DNA of 64,000 bases. It comes from Apibacter muscae. Lineage in GTDB: Bacteria; Bacteroidota; Bacteroidia; Flavobacteriales; Weeksellaceae. This document shows positions 39,449-49,200 of this stretch, piece after piece. The DNA lies in assembly GCF_007845635.1 (NCBI RefSeq), contig NZ_SELG01000041.1, positions 248,001 through 312,000 of the forward strand, read 5' to 3'. The translations under genes and the position numbers were made by a program. Every line of letters begins with the position of its first letter. The stretch's first letter is position 1. The notes below the pieces were generated by a model. The model made no database searches. It was not told where the DNA came from and saw nothing but the letters and a program-made list of their open reading frames with translations.

Positions 39449-40147
39449 ATGAATCTAATTTCATTAAAAAATGTGCATAAATATTATAACACTGGGAATA
39501 ATAATTTGCATGTATTAAAAGGTATTAATCTAGAAATAAAAGAAAGTGAGATGGTTGCTATCATGGGTTCATCAGGATCAGGTAAATCAACCCTGCTCAA
39601 CATTCTAGGAATATTAGATTATGCTGATGAAGGAGAGTATTTTTTGAATCAAGTTAAGATTGATAATCATTTAAGCGAATCTAAGGCAGCAGATTATAGA
39701 AATAAATTCTTAGGATTTGTTTTTCAATCCTTTAATTTAATTAACTTCAAGAATGCCATGGAAAATGTTGCTTTGCCCTTATATTACCAAGGGGTTAAGA
39801 GATCTCAAAGAAATTCAATAGCTTTAGATTATTTAAAAAGAGTGGGCTTATACGACAGAGCTACTCACATGCCCAATGAACTTTCTGGGGGACAAAAACA
39901 AAGAGTAGCAATTGCAAGAGCTCTAGTTACTCATCCTAAAGTTATTCTAGCAGACGAACCTACTGGAGCTTTAGATAGTAAAACTACTTACGAGGTAATG
40001 AAGTTTTTTCAAGAAATAAATATGGAAGGTAAAACCATATTAATAGTTACTCATGAACCAGAAGTAGCAGCACAGTGTAAAAGAATTGTACATTTAAAAG
40101 ATGGAATTATTGAAAAAGATGAAATCATAGATCAAATAAAACTTTAA
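39449..40147 (+). CDS. ABC transporter ATP-binding protein (MacB/LolD type)
   Basis: A 232-aa ATPase: Walker A GSSGSGKST, Q-loop FVFQSFNL, signature LSGGQKQRVAIARAL, Walker B VILADEPTGALDSKT and switch His VTHEPE. It is the energy unit for the two FtsX/MacB-like permeases immediately downstream. The class usually exports lipoproteins, peptides or toxic compounds using mechanotransmission rather than a membrane channel. Confidence 0.92.
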   Translation: MNLISLKNVHKYYNTGNNNLHVLKGINLEIKESEMVAIMGSSGSGKSTLLNILGILDYADEGEYFLNQVKIDNHLSESKAADYRNKFLGFVFQSFNLINFKNAMENVALPLYYQGVKRSQRNSIALDYLKRVGLYDRATHMPNELSGGQKQRVAIARALVTHPKVILADEPTGALDSKTTYEVMKFFQEINMEGKTILIVTHEPEVAAQCKRIVHLKDGIIEKDEIIDQIKL

Positions 40148-40161
40148 TAACAATTAATACT

Positions 40162-41388
40162 ATGTTTAATCTAGATCGTTGGCATGAAATCTTTTATTCA
40201 ATTAAGCAAAACAAATTAAGAACCTTTTTATCTGGATTAACCATATCTTTAGGATTGTTTATATTTATATTACTTTCTGGAATTGGTAATGGTTTAAAAA
40301 ATGGATTTTCACTTCAATTTATACTAGACTCCCCAAATCTAATTAGTTATATTCCAGGAATTACTTCAAGGGCTTATGCCGGTTTACAAGAATATAGAAC
40401 CATTATTTTAAAAAATGAAGATTTAGATTTAATTAATAAGAATTATTCCAATCAATTAAAATATAAAACATCAACTTCGTCAAGCTCAGAAAATGTTTTT
40501 TACAAAAATGAGTCCGGAAATTATTCTATTATTGCCACTTATCCTGAAAAAAAATATATTGAAAAAATTATCATTACTTCCGGTAGGTATTTAAACAATT
40601 ACGATTTACAGAACGAGTCTAAATTTGCTGTTATTGGTCGCCTAGTGCAAAAAGATTTATTTAAAAATGAAAATCCTCTAGGTAAATATATAAATATTGG
40701 AAATACAAATTATAAAGTCATAGGTGTTTTCAACAATAAGGATGGGGATAATTATGAAAGAATTATATATATACCCATTCGAACGCATCAAAACCAAAAA
40801 TCAAATACAGATATTATTAATCAAATTGATGTTGTCTATAACGATAACATATCACCTACTAAAGCTATTGAGCTTGGAGAGAACATTAAAACAACTTTAA
40901 AAACAAAACTAAAGATTTCTAAGGAGGATAATAACGGTTTGATTGTAAGAAATAAAGCAGAAAATATGGAAAAACCTCTCGCTTTTTTCAATGTTATATC
41001 CTTTCTAGTATTGTTTATAGGTTTTGGAACCATAATGGCTGGAATTATTGGAATTAGTAATATAATGGTTTTTATTGTTAAAGAACGAACCAAAGAAATT
41101 GGTGTTAGAAAAGCACTTGGTGCACATCCTTGGAATATTATTGGTTTGATTTTGCAAGAATCCATATTTATAACTTTAATTTCAGGGATTTTCGGAGCTT
41201 TAGTAGGTATATTAGTTTTGAATCTTATTAAAGATCGTTATGTTGAAATTTTAATTATTAACCCTTCTGTTAGTTGGAAGTTAATTTTATATGCCACTTT
41301 AGCTCTTGTAATATTTGGAGCCATTGCTGGATTTATACCAGCTAGAAATGCAGCAAAGATAAAACCTGTGGAAGCATTAAAAGATTAA
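40162..41388 (+). CDS. ABC transporter permease, MacB/FtsX type (first)
   Basis: This 408-aa protein has an N-terminal membrane helix (LRTFLSGLTISLGLFIFILLSG), a periplasmic MacB_PCD domain of about 220 residues, then three membrane helices with the FtsX motif IMVFIVKERTKEIGVRKALGAHPWNI. It ends PARNAAKIKPVEALKD, the usual tail. It is paired with the next permease, presumably as a heterodimer. Confidence 0.9.
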   Translation: MFNLDRWHEIFYSIKQNKLRTFLSGLTISLGLFIFILLSGIGNGLKNGFSLQFILDSPNLISYIPGITSRAYAGLQEYRTIILKNEDLDLINKNYSNQLKYKTSTSSSSENVFYKNESGNYSIIATYPEKKYIEKIIITSGRYLNNYDLQNESKFAVIGRLVQKDLFKNENPLGKYINIGNTNYKVIGVFNNKDGDNYERIIYIPIRTHQNQKSNTDIINQIDVVYNDNISPTKAIELGENIKTTLKTKLKISKEDNNGLIVRNKAENMEKPLAFFNVISFLVLFIGFGTIMAGIIGISNIMVFIVKERTKEIGVRKALGAHPWNIIGLILQESIFITLISGIFGALVGILVLNLIKDRYVEILIINPSVSWKLILYATLALVIFGAIAGFIPARNAAKIKPVEALKD

Positions 41389-41406
41389 TACATAAACTTA
41401 ATAATC

Positions 41407-42654
41407 ATGCTTATTTTAAATAGAGAAATTTGGAGTGAAATTTATTATACGCTTAGTAAGAATAAGCTTAGAACAATTTTAACGATGATTGGAGTTGCAT
41501 GGGGAATGTTTTTGTATGTTTTTCTATTAGGAGCAGCAAAAGGAGTTGAAAATGGATTTAATAAAATATTTGATGGTTTTGCAACCAATAGTATATTTCT
41601 CTGGGGCGAATCTACTAGTGAACCTTATCATGGATTACCTAAGTATCGACCTATTGATTTAAATTTAGAAGATATAAATTATTTAAAAACTGAAGTAGAA
41701 GAAATTGAAACTATAGCCCCCAGAAGTGTAGCCTCTTCTGAACAAGGAATTATAAACAGGCATAAAATTACGAAAAGATATAGTGTATTTGGTGATTACC
41801 CCATTGCTAATCAGTTGGTAAAAAAAGAAATTATTCGTGGTCGGTTATTAAACGAAGAAGATATTAATCATAACAGAAAAGTAGTCGTTATAGGAAAAGA
41901 GATCGCAGAGCAATTTTTTTCTAAAAATGAAAATCCAATAGGTGAATATATTAAAATTAATAATACGTATTTTAAAGTTATTGGAGTTTATAAAAACCCT
42001 AATGGAAGTAACACCAGCGATAATCAATTATTTATACCCTTTAACACATATCAACAAATTTACAATAGAGGTAATAAAATTGGATGGATGGTTATAGTTA
42101 TAAAGCCTCAATATGATGTAAAAAAAGCTGAAATAAAAATAAAAAATATTTTGAAACAAAGACATAAAGTTTCACCCACGGATGAAAAAGCTTTTGCCGG
42201 GTTTAATTTTGCAGAGGGTTATAAAAAATTAGTTAGATTTTTGGAAGGTATGCAACTACTTACATGGATAGTGGGGGGACTAACAATTTTGGCTGGGGTA
42301 ATAGCCATTTCTAATATTTTACTAATAACAGTTAAAGAAAGAACTTTAGAAATAGGAATAAAAAGAGCTCTTGGTGCGAAACCTAAAGAAATTAGATACC
42401 AAATTTTGATGGAAAGTGTTTTTTTAACAATTTTTTCTGGTTTAATAGGTTTTATAGGAGGAATACTTTTTTTATTCTTTATTAATCAAATGATCGTAAA
42501 CAATCCGAATATCCCGTTTTATAATCCTTCCTTAAGTATGTGGAATGTTCTTGCAGCACTTAGCTTAATGGTTAGTTTAGGATTATCTATTGGACTGATA
42601 CCGGCACAACAAGCTGTAAGAATAAAACCTATTGAAGCATTAAGGGCTGAATAA
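41407..42654 (+). CDS. ABC transporter permease, MacB/FtsX type (second)
   Basis: This 415-aa homologue of the preceding gene has the same layout: first helix LRTILTMIGVAWGMFLYVFLLG, a MacB_PCD periplasmic domain, and three C-terminal helices with ILLITVKERTLEIGIKRALGA. It ends PAQQAVRIKPIEALRAE. The two permeases probably arose by duplication and complete one exporter with the upstream ATPase. No membrane-fusion partner lies in this cluster. Confidence 0.9.
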   Translation: MLILNREIWSEIYYTLSKNKLRTILTMIGVAWGMFLYVFLLGAAKGVENGFNKIFDGFATNSIFLWGESTSEPYHGLPKYRPIDLNLEDINYLKTEVEEIETIAPRSVASSEQGIINRHKITKRYSVFGDYPIANQLVKKEIIRGRLLNEEDINHNRKVVVIGKEIAEQFFSKNENPIGEYIKINNTYFKVIGVYKNPNGSNTSDNQLFIPFNTYQQIYNRGNKIGWMVIVIKPQYDVKKAEIKIKNILKQRHKVSPTDEKAFAGFNFAEGYKKLVRFLEGMQLLTWIVGGLTILAGVIAISNILLITVKERTLEIGIKRALGAKPKEIRYQILMESVFLTIFSGLIGFIGGILFLFFINQMIVNNPNIPFYNPSLSMWNVLAALSLMVSLGLSIGLIPAQQAVRIKPIEALRAE

Positions 42655-42664
42655 TATTTAATTA

Positions 42665-42702
42665 AAAAAAGTATCTCCAAATTATATTGGAAATACTTTT
42701 TT
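42665..42702. terminator. Bidirectional terminator
   Basis: 16-base arms (42665-42680 with 42687-42702) with a single mismatch and a 6-base loop, A and T runs outside, between the convergent ABC operon and the prolyl isomerase gene. Confidence 0.8.
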
Positions 42703-42714
42703 ATTTTCTAAAAA

Positions 42715-43785
42715 CTAGTTATTTACTTTAACAAGTTCAACTTCAAATAATAGCCAAGCATTAGGCGGAATCACTCCTCCAGCACCTTGAGAGCCATAAC
42801 CTAAAGCTGGCGGAATTAAAAGAGTTGCTCTTGAACCTTCTTTTAATAAAGAAATACCTTCCTCCCATCCTTGTATAACCATGCCTTTTCCTAAAGGAAA
42901 ATCTATTGGTTCATTCCTAGCGAAAGAAGAATCAAATATATTTCCGTTTAATAATGATCCTTCGTAATGTACAGATACTTTATCCCCCACTTTAGCCATA
43001 GAACCTGAGCCCTCATGAGAAATTTTATAATAAAGTCCTGAGGGGGTTTGGATCATTTCTGATTTTAATTGTTCTAATTTTAAGGTACTTTCTTTTTCTT
43101 TTTCATCTATAAATTTTTTATTTCTCTCAGAAATTAAATCTTTATTTTCTTCAAAGAACTTAGCAGCATCGTAGTTTTTATATTCATCCCCTTTTTTAAG
43201 TATACTAACCTTTTCAATTATAATAGATTCTAAAGGTCTATCTTGTGCCCCAGTTTTAGCAGCTGCTATTGTATTAACTACATCAATACCTTTAATTACC
43301 TCAGCAAAAATAGTATGTTTTCCATCTAACCAAGGAGTTGGAACTTCAGTGATAAAAAATTGGCTTCCATTGGTATTAGGACCAGAGTTAGCCATTGACA
43401 ATATTCCACCACCAGAATGTTTTAAATTGTTTTTTTCATCTTCAAATCTATATCCAGGTCCTCCCATACCAGTTCCTTCTGGATCTCCGGTTTGAATCAT
43501 AAAGTCTTTAATAACACGATGAAAAATAATTCCATCATAAAAAGGTTCTCCATTCTTCTTAGCACTATTAGGAATATTTCCTTCTGCTAAACCAATAAAG
43601 TTTGCAACAGTAACCGGAGATTCTTTATCAAAGAATTTTACTAATATATTACCTTGATTGGTTTTTATATTGGCATATAGTCCATTTTCAAGATGATCGT
43701 ACGTTTGATTGTCAATTGTTTCCAAAGTTTTACAATTTATAAGGGTTAATGATACTAACAAAAAAATTATGATCTTTTGAATCAT
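42715..43785 (-). CDS. Dual-family immunophilin: cyclophilin-FKBP fusion lipoprotein
   Basis: This 356-aa peptidyl-prolyl isomerase starts with a lipoprotein signal (lipobox L-I-N-C). A cyclophilin domain spans about residues 35-195 (IIFHRVIKDFMIQTGDP, GPNTNGSQFFI, WLDGKHTIFAEVIKG). A charged helical linker follows, then an FKBP domain at about 245-356 (VGDKVSVHYEGSLLNGNIFDSS, WEEGISLLKEGSRATLLIPP, PNAWLLFEVELVKV). It should catalyse proline isomerisation on envelope proteins. Cyclophilin-FKBP fusions have been described from Flavobacterium. Confidence 0.92.
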   Translation of the reverse strand: MIQKIIIFLLVSLTLINCKTLETIDNQTYDHLENGLYANIKTNQGNILVKFFDKESPVTVANFIGLAEGNIPNSAKKNGEPFYDGIIFHRVIKDFMIQTGDPEGTGMGGPGYRFEDEKNNLKHSGGGILSMANSGPNTNGSQFFITEVPTPWLDGKHTIFAEVIKGIDVVNTIAAAKTGAQDRPLESIIIEKVSILKKGDEYKNYDAAKFFEENKDLISERNKKFIDEKEKESTLKLEQLKSEMIQTPSGLYYKISHEGSGSMAKVGDKVSVHYEGSLLNGNIFDSSFARNEPIDFPLGKGMVIQGWEEGISLLKEGSRATLLIPPALGYGSQGAGGVIPPNAWLLFEVELVKVNN

Positions 43786-43837
43786 ATTTTCATTTATTTT
43801 AAATCAAATTTAAGAAAATGTATAGTATTCTAAAAAT

Positions 43838-43872
43838 AAAAAAGCTATTACAAAATTTGTAATAGCTTTTTT
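43838..43872 (-). terminator. Terminator after the HU gene
   Basis: 17-base perfect inverted repeat (43838-43854 with 43856-43872) with a 1-base centre and A/T-rich flanks, just beyond the HU stop on the minus strand. Confidence 0.8.
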
Positions 43873-43890
43873 TATATTTCTATCGATGTC

Positions 43891-44163
43891 TTAGTTTACT
43901 GCATCAGATAATTCAGCACCTGGCTTAAATTTAGCAACCTTTTTAGCAGCTATTTTTATTTTTTCTTTAGTCTGAGGATTGATTCCTTCTCTAGCACTTC
44001 TTTCAGTAACAGAAAAAGTACCAAATCCAATTAAAGATATTTTATCACCTTTGCTTAAAGTTTTTGTTACATTAGAAGTAAAAGCATCTAATGCTTTTTT
44101 TGCATCTGCTTTTGATAGACCAGCATCAGCTGCAATTGCATCAATTAATTCTGATTTGTTCAT
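43891..44163 (-). CDS. HU-family DNA-binding protein
   Basis: A 90-aa protein of normal HU length: MNKSELIDAIAADAGLSKADAKKALDAF, then GDKISLIGFGTFSVTERSAREG and INPQTKEKIKIAAKKVAKFKPG, the beta-arm carrying the intercalating proline. It compacts and bends DNA in the nucleoid. Monocistronic, with its own terminator. Confidence 0.95.
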   Translation of the reverse strand: MNKSELIDAIAADAGLSKADAKKALDAFTSNVTKTLSKGDKISLIGFGTFSVTERSAREGINPQTKEKIKIAAKKVAKFKPGAELSDAVN

Positions 44164-44277
44164 GACAATTTATTTTTATATAAGGTTCTACATGTTGCGT
44201 GACACAAAGATAAGGTTTTGTTTCTTATGTACAAGTTTTTTCAATTTTTTTATCTTTTATATATATAAATTATATAC

Positions 44278-45348
44278 TTAATTTAAAAAAGATATTTGAT
44301 TGGTTATCAAATTACCATTTTCTGTAAATTTAATTAAGTCATTTTGAATAAAACTTGAAACTATTCCTTTATCTTTTTCAGGATATAATAAATGGATGTT
44401 AGCACCGGCATCTATACTAAAATAAAGATGCGCTTTACAATTTTTTCGAAATTTCCAAATTTTATCAATAACCAAAAGTGTTGATGGTTTTAATAATATA
44501 AATGAAGGTTTAGAAGTCATCATCATTGAATGTAAACTAAGTGATTCATTCTCAACTATGTACCCAAAAGATTCTAAATCTCCTTCTTTCAATATTGAAA
44601 TTAATTTAGTTATATTTTTAGTAGCTTCGTTAAAGCGTACAGATGCATAGGGGTGTTCATTCATTAATTGATGCCCTACAGAACTACTTACTTCTTTAAC
44701 CCCTTCATCCAAAAGTAAAACTGTATCTATAAAAGTTTCAAACACTGAATTAATTTCTAAAGGATAAGGAACTGCATATAAATTTGAGCTTTCAATAATA
44801 TCCGGATGTTCACCCCATAGAACCAAGCCATTATATAATGATCTACAAGCGCTACCAGAACCTAGTCTGGCTATAAATGATGTTTTTTTTAATTTAAATT
44901 CTTCAGATAGTTTATCATCACTTAATATTTTACTCATTTCCATCAAGCATTTAGCCAATGCTCCGAACCCGGAAGCAGAAGAGGCTATACCACTACTATG
45001 CGGGAAATTATTTTCAGTATAAATTTTATAATGATATTGATCAATAAAAAGTAAATACTTTTTAAGTGATAGAAAATATTTTTTAATTTTTTCAGTAAAA
45101 CTTTCTTGGAACCTTCCATCCAAGTATACCTCAACCTTAAATTTATCAGATTTATTAAATTCTATCTTTGTTTCAGTAAAACTATCTGTTAATGTATAAC
45201 TTAATGAAGGATTTGCAGGGATTTGGTTCTCATATTTTCCCCAATATTTTACCAACGCTATATTGGAAGGACACTTGTGGCTGACTTCTCCTTTTTCAAT
45301 CAGTGTATAATTATCCTCGGAAATAAATTCTTTTTCAGTTATTTTCAT
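44278..45348 (-). CDS. mvaD: Diphosphomevalonate decarboxylase
   Basis: A 356-aa GHMP-superfamily enzyme. The substrate/ATP loop is HSSGIASSASGFGALAKCL; CPSNIALVKYWGKYENQIP at the N-terminus and ARLGSGSACRSLYNG are MVD signatures. It makes isopentenyl diphosphate from mevalonate 5-diphosphate, showing use of the mevalonate route. Its ATG overlaps the stop of the upstream epimerase by four bases (ATGA). Confidence 0.93.
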   Translation of the reverse strand: MKITEKEFISEDNYTLIEKGEVSHKCPSNIALVKYWGKYENQIPANPSLSYTLTDSFTETKIEFNKSDKFKVEVYLDGRFQESFTEKIKKYFLSLKKYLLFIDQYHYKIYTENNFPHSSGIASSASGFGALAKCLMEMSKILSDDKLSEEFKLKKTSFIARLGSGSACRSLYNGLVLWGEHPDIIESSNLYAVPYPLEINSVFETFIDTVLLLDEGVKEVSSSVGHQLMNEHPYASVRFNEATKNITKLISILKEGDLESFGYIVENESLSLHSMMMTSKPSFILLKPSTLLVIDKIWKFRKNCKAHLYFSIDAGANIHLLYPEKDKGIVSSFIQNDLIKFTENGNLITNQISFLN

Positions 45349-46346
45349 AAATTCTTATGCTTAATAAAATTATTAAAATGAAATAGTAAAGAGTCTTCTA
45401 AAGATTTAAATTTATAGTTAATTTTAGAAATTATTTTTTGATTAGAATAAGTCGTAGTGTTAATCAAAGCATTTACCACAGATCTACTTAATTTTTTTTG
45501 TGTAGGTAAAACTTTGGTAAGTAAGGCTAGTGATTTGATCAGAAAATTAGAAATCACAATTGGTTCTGACTGATTTATGTGTCTTCTTAAAATTGAAAAA
45601 ACTTGTTTGTAAGAAGCATTCTCAGAAACAACTATATACTTTTCGTTAATTACGTCACTTTCCATTAGCTTCACAATTATATTAGCTACATCTTCTGCAT
45701 CAACAAATCCAGTTAAACCTTTGGTACTATAAACTTTATTGGAAATTGCCATGTCAAAAAGCATTCCGCTGCTACGATTCCAATTTCCAGATCCCAAGAT
45801 GACTCCTGGACAAATAATTATAACATTTAACCCCTCTTGTGAACCTCTCCAAACTTCCATTTCTGCAGCAAATTTAGAACATGCATAGGAAGAATGATAG
45901 GTTTTAAAATTCCATTCAGAATTTTCATAGATATCATTTTGATCAATCTCTGGGTCTAGTGTTGCTATAGAGCTTATATAACAGAATTTATTTATATTTT
46001 TTTCAATGGAAAGATTTACTAAGTTTCTTGTACCTTCAACATTAACTTTGTATAATTCTTTTTTATCTTTTTCTTGAAAAGAGATTTTTCCTGCAATATG
46101 ATATATTTTTGTAACACCTTCCAGGGCTGGTTCCAGTGAATATATATCAAGAATATCTCCTTTGACCCAATGGATTGAATTAAATAATTCTTGATAATTA
46201 ATCGGTTCATAAATTTTGAATATATATAAAATATTTTCTTTTAAATTTTCATCTCTAATCAAAACCTTTAGATTCTGATTTTCTTTTGCTAGTTTTAAAA
46301 CTACATATGTTCCTAATAAACCCGTTCCACCGGTAACTAATATCAT
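45345..46346 (-). CDS. NAD(P)-dependent epimerase/reductase (extended SDR family)
   Basis: A 333-aa extended short-chain dehydrogenase. The nucleotide-binding motif is VTGGTGLLGTYVVLKLA, with active-site YACSK (Y-x3-K) after ISSIATLDP. The closest pattern is dihydroflavonol-reductase-like or 3-beta-HSD-like SDRs found across Flavobacteriia. The substrate is not deducible. It is translationally coupled to mvaD by a four-base overlap, so an isoprenoid-related role is possible but unproven. Confidence 0.85.
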   Translation of the reverse strand: MILVTGGTGLLGTYVVLKLAKENQNLKVLIRDENLKENILYIFKIYEPINYQELFNSIHWVKGDILDIYSLEPALEGVTKIYHIAGKISFQEKDKKELYKVNVEGTRNLVNLSIEKNINKFCYISSIATLDPEIDQNDIYENSEWNFKTYHSSYACSKFAAEMEVWRGSQEGLNVIIICPGVILGSGNWNRSSGMLFDMAISNKVYSTKGLTGFVDAEDVANIIVKLMESDVINEKYIVVSENASYKQVFSILRRHINQSEPIVISNFLIKSLALLTKVLPTQKKLSRSVVNALINTTTYSNQKIISKINYKFKSLEDSLLFHFNNFIKHKNL

Positions 46347-46537
46347 AGATAAATTATGAAGAAATTAATTTTTAGATAAATTATTAAATGAAAGATTTAT
46401 ATAGTAATTCATCATTTTATATAGATTAACTAATACAGACGTATGCAAAAGTAATTTAATTATCCTTAAAAAATAGCTTTTTATATAGTAATAATTCATT
46501 CAAGTCGATTTGTAAATAATTTCTTTAGGATTAGGAT

Positions 46538-46545
46538 TACATTTG
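46538..46545 (+). promoter_or_regulatory. -7 promoter element for the efflux operon
   Basis: TACATTTG fits TAnnTTTG. It overlaps the TTG at 46543 that could otherwise serve as a start codon for the TolC-like gene, which argues that the ATG at 46573 is the real start. Confidence 0.5.
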
Positions 46546-46572
46546 TTGGAGAATAAAAAATATGAATTAACA

Positions 46573-47919
46573 ATGACGTTAAATAAACAATTGTTATTAC
46601 TTGTAACCATTTATTTATTATCATTAATAAATATAAAATCTCAAAATAATTTAAATAGAAGGGTTGTTTGGAGTTTAGAAGAATGTTTAGAGTATGCAAT
46701 AGCCAACAATATTACGGTTAAAAAAGCTATTTTAAGTAAAAACTCTTCTGATTTAAATTTAAAACAATCCAAAAATAATCGATTACCCAATCTAAATGCA
46801 AATATTAATGGGGGTATGACTAACGGAAGTAGTATAGATCCTATCACCTCATCATTTCAAAATGAATTTTATAAATCTGTAAACGGAAACATTTCTACCA
46901 GCGTAGCTCTTTACAATGGTAATAAACTTACCAATACTATTGAACAAAATCAATTATTAGTTAATCAAAATAGTTTGTATATAGAACAAGCAGAAAATAA
47001 TATTATTTTAAGTATACTTGAAGCTTATGTACAAGCCTTATACACCCAAGAAGCTATTGAAATTGCTAAAAATTCAGCGAAGTCTACTGAAGACCTTTTA
47101 AAGCAAGGACAAATAAAATTTTCAAACGGAGCTTTGTCAAGAAGTGATTTGGCTGATTTAGAAGCACAAAATGCTACCAATCAATATAATATTGTATCAG
47201 CACAAACCCAGTATGCACAACAAGTATTAGCACTTAAGCAATTGCTTGAACTAGATCCAAAAATAGATTTTCAAATTGAAATTCCAGAATTATCAGACTC
47301 TAAAGATTTCTTAATACCTAACAAAGAGATTATTTTTGAACAAGCGGTAAATAAATTGCCTGATACTAAAATTTACGATTTAGAAAAGCAAATCAATGAA
47401 AAGGATTTGGAGATTGCTAAGGCAGGGTATTTACCTACCCTAAATTTATCTGGAAGTTTAAGTACTGGTTATTCAAGCACGCGTGATTATATTGACTTTG
47501 GTAGGCAACTAGACGGGAATAAAAGCCAGAATGTATCTTTGTCTTTAAATATTCCAATTTTCTCTAAATTTCAAAACAAAACCAATGTAGCTTTAGCAAA
47601 AATCAATATTCAACAAAGTGAATTGAATAAAATTCAGGCGAATAAAGATTTATATCAAAAAATTGAAATGGCATGGCTGAATGCAACCACAAATCAAGCA
47701 GAATCTAAATCTTCAAAAACTTTACGAGATACCTCCAAATTATCATACGACTTATCTATTAAAAAATATGAATTTGGTGGATCAACAACCACGGATCTTT
47801 TGGTTAGTCAAACCAATTATTTAAACGCCGAACAAAAGTACTTACAAACCAAATATATGGGGCTTTTATACCAACAATTACTTCAATATTACCAAGGACA
47901 ACCTATTAAAATTCAATAA
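46573..47919 (+). CDS. TolC-family outer-membrane efflux protein
   Basis: This protein has 448 aa from the ATG at 46573; a TTG ten codons earlier overlaps the promoter. The signal peptide (LLLLVTIYLLSLINIKSQ) is followed by the duplicated helical-hairpin/strand layout of outer-membrane factors: LEECLEYAIANNITVKKA, ENNIILSILEAYVQALYTQEA, AGYLPTLNLSGSLS, and ISIKKYEFGGSTTTDLL-like (DLSIKKYEFGGSTTTD) near the end. It supplies the outer-membrane duct for the exporter encoded next. Confidence 0.92.
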   Translation: MTLNKQLLLLVTIYLLSLINIKSQNNLNRRVVWSLEECLEYAIANNITVKKAILSKNSSDLNLKQSKNNRLPNLNANINGGMTNGSSIDPITSSFQNEFYKSVNGNISTSVALYNGNKLTNTIEQNQLLVNQNSLYIEQAENNIILSILEAYVQALYTQEAIEIAKNSAKSTEDLLKQGQIKFSNGALSRSDLADLEAQNATNQYNIVSAQTQYAQQVLALKQLLELDPKIDFQIEIPELSDSKDFLIPNKEIIFEQAVNKLPDTKIYDLEKQINEKDLEIAKAGYLPTLNLSGSLSTGYSSTRDYIDFGRQLDGNKSQNVSLSLNIPIFSKFQNKTNVALAKINIQQSELNKIQANKDLYQKIEMAWLNATTNQAESKSSKTLRDTSKLSYDLSIKKYEFGGSTTTDLLVSQTNYLNAEQKYLQTKYMGLLYQQLLQYYQGQPIKIQ

Positions 47920-47926
47920 AACAAAT

Positions 47927-49141
47927 ATGAAGACAAATAAAATTAAAATATTAGTGATTGCAATAATTTCAATTGTATCCATATTTTTTATTTATAAATA
48001 TTTCTTTTCAGCTTCTAAACCAACACTCTCCGTAGAAACTGTTAAAGTTGAAAAAGGAAATGTAAGTGAAGCCATAACAGCCACAGGAACTGTAAATCCT
48101 GTAAATGAAGTGACTGTAGGTACGCAGGTTTCGGGAATAATTGAAAAAATATATGTAGATTATAATAGTCCAGTAAAAAAAGGGCAACTTATAGCACAAA
48201 TTGATAGAACCAATCTATTAGCAACTCTAACCGATGCACAAGCCACCTATTCCTCCGCATTGAATCAACTAAGCTACCAACAACAAAATTTTAACAGGCA
48301 AAAGAATATGTACAACGCACAAGTGATTAGCAAAGCAGATTTTGAAACGGCTAGTTTTTCATTGAATGATGCAAAAGAGTCCGTGAAACAAGCAAAATCA
48401 ACTTTGCAAAAGGCACAAACCAATCTTGGTTATGCGAACATCTATTCCCCTATAGACGGAGTTATCGTCACTAAAGAAGTAGAAGAAGGGCAAACCGTTG
48501 CAGCTTCCATGAGCACTCCTACTCTATTTACAATTGCTCAAGATCTTACAAAAATGCAAGTGGAAGCCAATGTAGATGAGGCTGATATAGGAAATGTACA
48601 AGTTGGGCAAAGAGTAACTTTTACGGTTGATGCTTATCCTTCCATTACTTTTAACGGTACGGTTAATCAAGTACGTTTAGGAGCCACTGTAACCTCTAAT
48701 GTAGTAACCTATACAGTTATTATTGTTACAGATAACAGCAATTTAAAATTAAAACCCGGATTAACCGCAACTGTTACCATTTATACAAAAGAATTAAATG
48801 ATATTATTACTTTACCGGCTAAGGCATTAAATTTCACCATGGATCCTAAAATTTTGGAAATATACAATAAAGAACATCAATTAAATACTAAAATAAGTAC
48901 CATTAATAAAAGTAATGATGACGATAAATATGTGTGGATCAGAAACAAACAAGGAATTTTAGAACAAAAATTAGTGAAAATTGGCGAAAGCGATGGAATA
49001 AATGTTGAAGTTATAAGTGGTTTAAAAGTAGGCGATGAAGTTGTTTATAGTATGAAAAATAAGCAAGACGGTACATCTTCAAACAAACAAGAAAGCAGTC
49101 CTTTTATGCCTAAAAGACCTGGAGCAAGTAAGAAAAAATAG
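47927..49141 (+). CDS. Periplasmic membrane-fusion protein (MacA/HlyD type)
   Basis: This 404-aa protein has one N-terminal membrane anchor (IKILVIAIISIVSIFFIYKYFF). The split biotinyl-lipoyl domain (VTVGTQVSGIIEKIYVDYNSPVKKG and ANIYSPIDGVIVTKEVEEGQTV) flanks a coiled-coil hairpin (about residues 100-170). Beta-barrel and membrane-proximal domains follow. It links the MacB-like transporter to the TolC-like duct. It begins eight bases after the upstream stop. Confidence 0.93.
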   Translation: MKTNKIKILVIAIISIVSIFFIYKYFFSASKPTLSVETVKVEKGNVSEAITATGTVNPVNEVTVGTQVSGIIEKIYVDYNSPVKKGQLIAQIDRTNLLATLTDAQATYSSALNQLSYQQQNFNRQKNMYNAQVISKADFETASFSLNDAKESVKQAKSTLQKAQTNLGYANIYSPIDGVIVTKEVEEGQTVAASMSTPTLFTIAQDLTKMQVEANVDEADIGNVQVGQRVTFTVDAYPSITFNGTVNQVRLGATVTSNVVTYTVIIVTDNSNLKLKPGLTATVTIYTKELNDIITLPAKALNFTMDPKILEIYNKEHQLNTKISTINKSNDDDKYVWIRNKQGILEQKLVKIGESDGINVEVISGLKVGDEVVYSMKNKQDGTSSNKQESSPFMPKRPGASKKK

Positions 49142-49200
49142 TTGATTCCTTAAATATTTAGTTTAAAAGGAACCTTTACAAATAATTAAAAATACATGAG

